The position numbers were made by a program, and so were the translations under genes. From the IMG/VR virus record IMGVR_UViG_3300030098_001734, positions 1 to 20,979 of that record: a DNA stretch of 20,979 nt. One strand, 5' to 3'. This DNA is from a virus. Shown in pieces: positions 14,255 to 20,215 of this stretch; positions within the stretch are counted from its first letter, which is position 1, and each line of letters starts with the position of its first letter. Below the pieces are notes generated by a model, which was not told the DNA's origin, did not search any database, and worked only from the letters and a program-made list of their open reading frames with translations.

Positions 14255-16859
14255 ATTGTTTTAGAGCAACAGAGAACTGTCCACCTCCCACATCAAACCA
14301 AGTAGCACCAGGTATTTGAACTGGTGATGAACGTTTTATTGTGTTGTTTTGAGCTAAATCTCCCCTTTGGTTTTGTCCCCATGCCCACATTGTATTATCA
14401 GTTTTGATTGCTAATGTTGAATTACCTTCAACAATACTAGTTAAATTAGTAGACCATGTGGTACCAGGAATCTGAACTGGTGATTCATAATCTGTTTGAT
14501 TATTTTGTCCTAATTGTCCATATTCATTATCTCCCCATGCCCACATTGTTCCATCAGATTTTACAGCCAAACTAGTTCTAGTTCCACTTCTCACCCTAGA
14601 CCATGTAGTGCCTGGCACTTGAACTGGTGATGAATAATTTGTTTTATTACCTTGTCCTAATTGTCCAGAATTATTTTGTCCCCATAACCATAATGTTCCA
14701 TCAGTTTTAGTTGCTGATTGTGTTCTGTTACCTTGTGTTCCCACATGAGCCCAATTAGTGCCAGGTACTTGAATTGGTGAAGACCTTGAACCTGCTGTGC
14801 TATATGCAGTATTATCTCCTAAACCATATTCATTGTCTCCAGTAATCCATAGTGTTCCATCTGTCTTAACTGCTGCAAAACCATATCTTGCTGCAGCTAT
14901 TTTATCTTCAGTGGTGCTCCATGTAGTACCAGGTATTTGAGTTGGTGATGAAATTGCTGTACTTTGATTTTGTCCCAATGCTCCATTTTGATTACTCCCC
15001 CATGACCAAGCTGTTCCATCAGTTTTAGTAGCAATAACAAATTCTCCACCCCTAGCAGCTTGAGACCATGTGGTGCCTGGCACTTGAACTGGTGAAGAAA
15101 TAGCTCCACGCTGTGCTTCTGCTTGATTTTGACCCAATTGTCCATATTCATTATCACCCCATACCCATAATGTACCATCATTTTTAATTCCTACAGAAAA
15201 ATCTCCATCATCAAATGAACTATTATTATTAACTGATACCCATGTAGTACCAGGTACTTGAACTGGTGATGATCTATTAACATTACTATTATCTCCTATT
15301 CCTCCTTTTTCATTATCTCCCCATCCCCATAGTTGATAAGGTCCACCAATTGTATTGTTATCAACAACCTCCCATCCATACCAATTGGTTCCACCATCAT
15401 AAGTATTTAAAGCAAATACTTGTCCTGCTAAATTAAAACTGTTAAGACCTAATAATGTAGGAGCACTTCCACCATCCCACTTAACAGCAGCAGGCCATGA
15501 AATAGTATTATTAGTGAGAGTTCTTGCAATAACTACTCTAGTAGATGGTGGTACATTGGAAAATGATAGTGTTACATTAGCATCATGAGTAAGATATACT
15601 GCATTTCCATTATTTAAATTAATAGTGCCACCAGAACTAGCTGTAATATCTTGTCTAATAAATCCAGTGACCCCTATTCCTGTTAGTCCACTACCATCTC
15701 CATGAAAAGTAGTAGCGGTGATTGTGCCACCTGTTATATTTTTGCCAGCAGATATACCAGCAGCATTGCCTGGTGTGTTACCTATAAATTGACTAGCAGT
15801 AAGTGTGCCAAGATTTAAATTAGTATCATCTGCAATGGCACTCACACTACCAGTAGCATTACCTATAAACTTTGATCCTGTAAGTGTTCCTAGATTCAAA
15901 TTAGTGTCATCAGAAATAGCACTCACACTTCCAGTAGCATTTCCAATAAACTTTGTACCAGTGAGTGTGCCAAGATTTAAATTAGTATCATCTGCAATAC
16001 CACTTACAGTGCCTGGTGTATTTCCTACAAACTTTGTGCCAGTAAATGTACCAGCAGCCACATTAACATCATCTGCAAGTTTAGTAGCACTGCCAGGTGT
16101 GTTACCTATGAACTTTGTGCCAGTAAATGTACCAACAGTCAAGTTAGTTCCACTTTTTAAATCTGCTGCAGTGCCAGGACTATTTCCTATGAACTGAGTT
16201 CCAGTAAATGTAGCAACATTTATATTGGTATCATCAGCAAGCCCTACAACACTACCATTAGCATTACCTATAAACTTACTAGCAGTTATTATTCCTACAT
16301 TTATATTAGTGTCATCTGCTAAATCAGTTACACTACCAGTTGTATTACCCTCAAACTTAGTAGCAGTTATTATTCCTACATTTATATTAGTATCATCAGC
16401 AAGATCCACCACTGCACCAGTAGAGTTACCAAGAAACTTAGTTGCTGTAACTATACCTGTCTGTATATTAGGAGTTCCACTTAGACCAGATGATAAACCA
16501 GTAAAGTTACCACGAAAACCAGTGGAAGTAACAATACCTAAATTTAAATTAGATGTAGTAGTTGATAATCCTGTAGCATTTCCTATCAAGTCACCCACAA
16601 ATGTGGCTGTCATGATACCAACAGTTATATTTGCTCCTTGTGCTAAACTACTAGCTGTTCCAGTTACATCTCCAATAAATCTAGTGGCAGTTATTATACC
16701 TGCTGTTATGTTGAGTGTGGTGGCAGCCAATCCTGTTGCACTACCCTGAACTTGTCCTACAAATCCACCTGTAGCAGTTGTTATTCCTGTGGCATTAACA
16801 CCATCAACATCTAATGGACCTTGTGGGTCAACTAATTGGGCTTTTGGTTCTAATGGCAT
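14250..16859 (-). CDS. Tail-fibre protein: 13-repeat shaft and RCC1 propeller, 869 aa
   Basis: I start at ATG 16859 (MPLEPKAQLVDPQG) because this aligns with the heads of the two paralogues (MSQEKVQLIAP, MSQTKAQLIQP); an in-frame TTG at 16877 would add six residues. There are 13 shaft units of about 27 residues (TKFIGNATGSVSAIADDTNLNLGTL), the cap HGDGSGLTGIG, then the shared beta domain (ITASSGGTINLNNGNAVYL, ISWPAAVKWDGGSAPTLL, DGGTNWYGWE). Seven RCC1-type repeats end with FSVALKQS. The shaft is more acidic than in the paralogues because of repeated ADDTN. The late promoter TATAAATA lies 29 nt upstream. It is the first of four consecutive fibre genes in transcription order. Confidence 0.88.
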   Translation of the reverse strand: MPLEPKAQLVDPQGPLDVDGVNATGITTATGGFVGQVQGSATGLAATTLNITAGIITATRFIGDVTGTASSLAQGANITVGIMTATFVGDLIGNATGLSTTTSNLNLGIVTSTGFRGNFTGLSSGLSGTPNIQTGIVTATKFLGNSTGAVVDLADDTNINVGIITATKFEGNTTGSVTDLADDTNINVGIITASKFIGNANGSVVGLADDTNINVATFTGTQFIGNSPGTAADLKSGTNLTVGTFTGTKFIGNTPGSATKLADDVNVAAGTFTGTKFVGNTPGTVSGIADDTNLNLGTLTGTKFIGNATGSVSAISDDTNLNLGTLTGSKFIGNATGSVSAIADDTNLNLGTLTASQFIGNTPGNAAGISAGKNITGGTITATTFHGDGSGLTGIGVTGFIRQDITASSGGTINLNNGNAVYLTHDANVTLSFSNVPPSTRVVIARTLTNNTISWPAAVKWDGGSAPTLLGLNSFNLAGQVFALNTYDGGTNWYGWEVVDNNTIGGPYQLWGWGDNEKGGIGDNSNVNRSSPVQVPGTTWVSVNNNSSFDDGDFSVGIKNDGTLWVWGDNEYGQLGQNQAEAQRGAISSPVQVPGTTWSQAARGGEFVIATKTDGTAWSWGSNQNGALGQNQSTAISSPTQIPGTTWSTTEDKIAAARYGFAAVKTDGTLWITGDNEYGLGDNTAYSTAGSRSSPIQVPGTNWAHVGTQGNRTQSATKTDGTLWLWGQNNSGQLGQGNKTNYSSPVQVPGTTWSRVRSGTRTSLAVKSDGTMWAWGDNEYGQLGQNNQTDYESPVQIPGTTWSTNLTSIVEGNSTLAIKTDNTMWAWGQNQRGDLAQNNTIKRSSPVQIPGATWFDVGGGQFSVALKQS
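14260..15345 (-). repeat. Seven RCC1 repeats in the 869-aa fibre
   Basis: Seven units contain TDGTLW-WG (once TDGTAWSWG, once TDGTLWITG), GQLGQ and SSPVQVPGTTW. The fourth lacks the usual W of WG and has a shortened GLGDN turn. Seven units again match one closed propeller. Confidence 0.85.
15665..16763 (-). repeat. Shaft repeats of the 869-aa fibre (13 units plus cap)
   Basis: Thirteen units of about 81 bp run from GGFVGQVQG to SQFIGNTPG, followed by the cap TTFHGDGSGLTG. The later units carry IADDTNLNLGTLTG and are near copies of each other (about 15790-15990). Confidence 0.85.
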
Positions 16860-16878
16860 TATAAATCTATAATACAAC

Positions 16879-16907
16879 TTGCTCTTTTTATTTATATCTG
16901 TTATAAT
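16879..16907 (+). promoter_or_regulatory. Sigma70-type promoter for the epimerase gene
   Basis: A perfect TATAAT (16902-16907) lies exactly 17 nt after a weak -35 TTGCTC (16879-16884), with the ATG at 16922 14 nt downstream. The spacer contains the opposing late promoter of the fibre gene, so the two start sites share one 29-bp stretch. Confidence 0.6.
16889..16896 (-). promoter_or_regulatory. T4-type late promoter (TATAAATA) for the first fibre gene
   Basis: A perfect TATAAATA on the minus strand lies 29 nt before ATG 16859 and sits inside the spacer of the plus-strand promoter. Confidence 0.65.
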
Positions 16908-16921
16908 ACGATCAAAAAAAT

Positions 16922-17794
16922 ATGATAATAGTCACAGGTTCAAAAGGTTTCATAGGTCAACACTTTGTTAAGTATATTGAGAAATGTTACAATGACCCAA
17001 GACCAGAAACTTACAAATATAACTCTAATGTTATGGGAATAGATGAGGATAATTGTTGGGATTTTTTAGAAAATTATGATACTTGGGATTCAGTTGAATT
17101 AATCATACATCAAGGTGCTATATCATCCACTACAGAAACTGATGTAGATAAACTTCATAAGATGAATGTGAAATTTACCATAGAATTATTTAAAAAAGCA
17201 ATTTACTGGTTAGTGCCAATTAAATTTGCCTCATCTGCATCTGTCTATGGACATCTTAATAAAGAAAATTTAGTCAATCCACTTAATTATTATGCAATTA
17301 CTAAATTGCAAACTGATTATTGGATTAAAGATCATATGGATGAATTTAATTCATACATTCAAGCTCATAGAATGTTTGAAACTGAGCATCCCTCTATTCA
17401 ATCTTTTAGATACTTCAATGTCTATGGTGATGGAGAAGATCATAAAGGAGATCAAGCAAGTCCTGTATCTAAATTCACTAAACAAATCAAAGAGACAGGA
17501 GTTCTCAAATTATTTAAAGGATCTGATAGATTCCTCAGAGACTTTATATGTGTAGATGATGTTGTAGATATTGTTTTGAATAATGATAAACCATCAGGTA
17601 TCTATGACTTAGGTACAAGCAATCCTACTAGTTTCCAAGAAGTAGGAGAACTAGTGGCAGAGAAATATAATGGTACTATAGAATATATCCCATTCCCAAA
17701 GCACTTAGAATGTAAGTATCAAGAATACACTTGTGCTAAGAAAGAATGGGGTGATTATAAATTTACTACTATCAAAGAGTATCTCCAGCTATGA
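16922..17794 (+). CDS. hldD: ADP-L-glycero-D-manno-heptose 6-epimerase (HldD/RfaD-like)
   Basis: The 290-aa protein has the Rossmann NAD(P) motif TGSKGFIG (residues 5-12), HQGAISSTTETD (63-74), SSASVYG (104-110) and the catalytic YAITK (Y124, K128). Later it has FRYFNVYGDGEDHKGDQASPV, LKLFKGSDRFLRDFICVDDV, GIYDLGTSNPTSFQEVGE and IEYIPFPKHLECKYQEYTCA. These last four blocks are specific to HldD among short-chain epimerases. HldD converts ADP-D-glycero- to ADP-L-glycero-manno-heptose; bacterial enzymes are about 310 aa. It is the only plus-strand gene in the window, is driven by its own TATAAT promoter, and overlaps the cupin gene's 3' end by 23 nt head-on. No Shine-Dalgarno sequence is present. 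Confidence 0.9.
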   Translation: MIIVTGSKGFIGQHFVKYIEKCYNDPRPETYKYNSNVMGIDEDNCWDFLENYDTWDSVELIIHQGAISSTTETDVDKLHKMNVKFTIELFKKAIYWLVPIKFASSASVYGHLNKENLVNPLNYYAITKLQTDYWIKDHMDEFNSYIQAHRMFETEHPSIQSFRYFNVYGDGEDHKGDQASPVSKFTKQIKETGVLKLFKGSDRFLRDFICVDDVVDIVLNNDKPSGIYDLGTSNPTSFQEVGELVAEKYNGTIEYIPFPKHLECKYQEYTCAKKEWGDYKFTTIKEYLQL

Positions 17795-18137
17795 CTCTGT
17801 GTGAGTCTTCATCAAAGTGTTGTGTAGAGAACTCAAATAATTCTGAGTCTGCTTGAGCAACCATTTGATGACGCAATCCTCTATAGATATGAAACTTGTC
17901 ACCAGGTTCTAGCAACAGAGTCTTTGCATCCTCTAATGAATCTGTATCACCATAAAATAAAAGAAGACTACCTGATTGTAGATAGAATGTCTCATCTTTT
18001 AGTTTATGATAGTGCCATGAGCATCTCTTGCCCTTATTAAAGAACAGCAACTTGCCACAATACTCATCAGTATTGACTATCCACTTCTCATATCCCCATC
18101 CCTTGGGTACATGTTTAATCTTTGAAGAAATCATCAC
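17772..18137 (-). CDS. Cupin-fold protein, probable sugar isomerase/epimerase type
   Basis: The 121-aa protein is a single small cupin. Motif 1 is complete as G36-x5-H42-x-H44-x4-E49-x6-G56 (KGKRCSWHYHKLKDETFYLQSG), which gives three metal ligands. The second motif supplies H90 (YRGLRHQM). It opens with HVPKGWGYEKWIV, like the C-terminal domains of type II mannose-6-phosphate isomerases and related sugar-binding cupins, but the reaction is not determined. I use GTG 18137 because AAAGGA lies 7 nt before it; ATG 18134 is the alternative. It overlaps the HAD gene by 23 nt and converges on the epimerase gene. Confidence 0.82.
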   Translation of the reverse strand: MMISSKIKHVPKGWGYEKWIVNTDEYCGKLLFFNKGKRCSWHYHKLKDETFYLQSGSLLLFYGDTDSLEDAKTLLLEPGDKFHIYRGLRHQMVAQADSELFEFSTQHFDEDSHRVIAGDTL

Positions 18138-18459
18138 AATTTATTCCTTTATCATCAATGAATAAGTCTGCATGAGGTTTACCCATGATCAACTCATGGT
18201 ATTTACACCCCCATATATCTAGTTGCATTACAGTGAGGGGTTTCAACACCTCCTCTGCTGCCCTCTTTGCTTCATCAATGGGTTTATCACTATTCCTACC
18301 CATTGCACGTGCAGTAAAGTATGTGATGTGATGTCCCTCATCATATAATTTATTGACATATGCAATTCTTTTCTTATTAGGTGTAGCACCCTCATACTGA
18401 CAACTTTTACAAGTGCCAGGAGTACATATGGTGCCATCTATATCAATACAATATCTCAC
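18115..18459 (-). CDS. HAD-superfamily phosphatase, possible GmhB-role enzyme
   Basis: GTG 18459 is chosen as start because AAGGGG lies 7 nt upstream and the product then begins directly with MRYCIDIDGTIC; a longer frame would need a TTG at 18480. The HAD motif I D6-I-D8-G-T is present, with YFTAR (motif II) and FIDDK (motif IV). A C-x2-C pair (TCKSC) sits in the cap region. At 114 aa it is shorter than GmhB (about 190 aa). Its place between HldE-type and HldD-type genes suggests dephosphorylation of heptose 1,7-bisphosphate, but a different sugar phosphatase role is possible. It overlaps the oxygenase gene by 17 nt. Confidence 0.82.
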   Translation of the reverse strand: MRYCIDIDGTICTPGTCKSCQYEGATPNKKRIAYVNKLYDEGHHITYFTARAMGRNSDKPIDEAKRAAEEVLKPLTVMQLDIWGCKYHELIMGKPHADLFIDDKGINCDDFFKD

Positions 18460-19078
18460 TGGTTGACCCCTTGAGTTCAAGATTAAAAGAAAAAGTCATT
18501 CTCATATCATTTTTATGTTCTGGTTTAGATTGAACAGAGTGTTCAACATATGGAGGAAATAAAAGTATATCACCATCTTCTACAGGGGGAGAACAAGTCT
18601 CTGCTAAACATGTAGCAAGTGCTCCTTTATCATATCCAACATACCTTTGTGATTGAATCATGCGATTATCATTATAAAATGTAGTAGGTGATGAGTTTTT
18701 ATTATAGTAAACTCCTGACCAAAATGGATTTGGTTGTCCTGTTAAACAAAGATGAGAGTGTCTTTCTTGTCCTTGATTATCATGGTATATATTATACCAC
18801 AGATTTATAAATTCAATATTAGTTGGCAAATTCATTTCATTAAATACATTTACTATTGAATTTTTCAAATCCAACCTAAGAGTATCTCTCACAGAAGTTG
18901 GGACAATAGGATCATTGTCAGGAATACTAGGAAATGTAGTTTGAAGTGATTCTACCCAAGTTGTGGGTTTATGATCTTTCTTTTCTACTTCTGGAAAATT
19001 ATACTTATAATGATTCTCAAATTTAATTATAAGAAGAGGGATTGAAAAAATATTAATAGGTATGTAGTTGTTTGACAT
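18443..19078 (-). CDS. 2-oxoglutarate/Fe(II)-dependent oxygenase-like protein
   Basis: The 211-aa protein resembles the putative 2OG-Fe(II) oxygenase family PF13759. It has RHSHL (H107, H109), FWSGVYYNKN, PTTFYNDNR, then EDGDILLFPPYVEHSV (H180) and RMTFSFN (R193, likely 2-oxoglutarate binding). Such enzymes hydroxylate or otherwise oxidise small molecules, proteins or glycans, and are frequent in T4-like cyanophages. Sitting between the heptose kinase and phosphatase genes, it may oxidise a sugar or the glycosylated protein, which is inference. The start at ATG 19078 lies inside the end of the kinase gene (26-nt overlap), with AAAGGA two bases before the ATG. Confidence 0.82.
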   Translation of the reverse strand: MSNNYIPINIFSIPLLIIKFENHYKYNFPEVEKKDHKPTTWVESLQTTFPSIPDNDPIVPTSVRDTLRLDLKNSIVNVFNEMNLPTNIEFINLWYNIYHDNQGQERHSHLCLTGQPNPFWSGVYYNKNSSPTTFYNDNRMIQSQRYVGYDKGALATCLAETCSPPVEDGDILLFPPYVEHSVQSKPEHKNDMRMTFSFNLELKGSTSEILY

Positions 19079-19820
19079 CTTCCTTTGTTAATACATATGT
19101 GCCTGGATGAGAAACAGCAATTGCTGCTGCTTTGTTTGCAATTGGAATTGCAGCTTCCATAGTATGCTTAGTTAAATATCCATAAGTAAGTGCTGCTAAG
19201 AATGTGTCACCTGCACCCACAACATCACGAACCTTGACCTTCTCTGCAGGAAAAAATTTGTGATTGTATTCTGCACCCTCTCCTCCCTTTGTTACTATCA
19301 CACTGCTAGTAAGATCCCTCTCTAAAGTTTTAGATTCTAATTCATTTATTTTTATCCATGCACCCTCAGGCAACACTTTCTTTTTACTATCAATGATTAC
19401 AGGACCATCAAACCATTTAACTAATCTAAAAATTTCATCTTGAGTTATGAATCCTTTATCATAATCTGATATCACTAAGACATCATACCAATCATCTGAT
19501 TTTGGTTCATTAGCAGCACGTTCAAGAAATGGTGGTTCATATTCTATTGGCTTTACTTCTGGTTCCTCATCCACCCTAAGTATCTGTTGATTGGATTTCT
19601 CATCAATATACCTAGTCTTTTTAATTGTTTCCATTTGAGTGATCATATAAACATCTAATCCAAATGCCAACATATTATTATATACATTCCATGCCATTCC
19701 TTGACTGGTATGCTCTCTCTTAGGTTCAAGAACAGGAACTGGTGCCTCTGGGTTCAGTCTCTTGACATCACCATACACATATACATCTGTGCAACTATCA
19801 CCAATTAATAATACTTTCAT
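19053..19820 (-). CDS. hldE1: PfkB-family sugar kinase, HldE kinase-domain type
   Basis: The 255-aa protein begins MKVLLIGDSCTDVYVYGDVKRLNPEAPVPVL, the diagnostic start of D-glycero-D-manno-heptose-7-phosphate kinases. It ends with the ribokinase-family signature DVVGAGDTF (199-207), where D205 is the expected catalytic base. It would phosphorylate heptose 7-phosphate at position 1 with ATP. The E. coli domain is about 320 aa, so this version is compact. It follows the nucleotidyltransferase gene with an ATGA overlap, so the two activities fused in E. coli HldE are here separate, coupled genes in reversed order. The symbol follows the domain and is not from a database match. Confidence 0.88.
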   Translation of the reverse strand: MKVLLIGDSCTDVYVYGDVKRLNPEAPVPVLEPKREHTSQGMAWNVYNNMLAFGLDVYMITQMETIKKTRYIDEKSNQQILRVDEEPEVKPIEYEPPFLERAANEPKSDDWYDVLVISDYDKGFITQDEIFRLVKWFDGPVIIDSKKKVLPEGAWIKINELESKTLERDLTSSVIVTKGGEGAEYNHKFFPAEKVKVRDVVGAGDTFLAALTYGYLTKHTMEAAIPIANKAAAIAVSHPGTYVLTKEDVKQLHTY

Positions 19821-20215
19821 AGATTGTGAATCCTTTTGATTGTGTTACTACTTGCATATCCACCTACTCTTGGAAGGAATCTAACTTCCTTGGCATGTTC
19901 TCTACCTACCACATCACCATACCTCCAATCATCACCAAGTAATAGTATATCAGGTTCATATAACATGATCAAGTCTTCTAGTTCTTTCCTATTCCCAAAA
20001 GTGTGAACAACATCAATATATTTAATAGACTCAAGCATTGCTACTCTGTAGCATAAATCATTAACTGGTTTATGATCACCCTTGTCTTTTCTTATCTTCT
20101 CATCTGTATCAGTAGCAACTATAACTTTATCACCCAATGATCTAGCAACCTTAAAAAGTTCTATATGACCAGGATGTAAGATATCAAATGTGCCATTAGT
20201 CCATACTATGCTCAT
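19817..20215 (-). CDS. hldE2: Cytidylyltransferase-like ADP-heptose synthase (HldE C-domain type)
   Basis: The 132-aa protein has TNGTFDILHPGH (H14-P-G-H17, the nucleotide-binding HxGH motif), GDWRYGD-like LLGDDWRYGDVVGREHA and the C-terminal SSNTIKRI, matching the TTNIIxKI end of HldE. It would add AMP from ATP to heptose 1-phosphate. I choose ATG 20215 over an in-frame GTG at 20227 because AAAGGTGG lies 8 nt upstream of this ATG. The ATG overlaps the TGA of the dehydratase gene (ATGA), and its own stop overlaps the kinase start likewise. A glycerol-3-phosphate cytidylyltransferase-like role is the main alternative; the adjacent kinase argues for heptose. Confidence 0.87.
   Translation of the reverse strand: MSIVWTNGTFDILHPGHIELFKVARSLGDKVIVATDTDEKIRKDKGDHKPVNDLCYRVAMLESIKYIDVVHTFGNRKELEDLIMLYEPDILLLGDDWRYGDVVGREHAKEVRFLPRVGGYASSNTIKRIHNL

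Noticed and set aside
12020-15181. Out-of-frame minus-strand frames inside the RCC1 regions
   Set aside because: They are frame-shadow reading of TDGTLW-type repeats, nested in clearly intact larger genes.
10476-16749. Long plus-strand open frames opposite the fibre shafts, rich in LPVKLPAK-like repeats
   Set aside because: They are mirror images of the 27-28-codon shaft repeats; their repeat pattern follows the minus-strand codons and they have no ribosome sites or promoters.
10400-16763. Regular 81-84 bp repeats resembling a CRISPR or satellite array
   Set aside because: The repeats are in-frame coding units without conserved-repeat/variable-spacer alternation, and no cas genes are present.
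16860-16877. TTG 16877 as start of the 869-aa fibre
   Set aside because: The ATG at 16859 matches the N-termini of the two paralogues, and no ribosome site supports the TTG.
18460-18480. TTG 18480 as start of the HAD phosphatase
   Set aside because: The GTG at 18459 has AAGGGG 7 nt upstream and places the catalytic DxD at the usual distance from the N-terminus.
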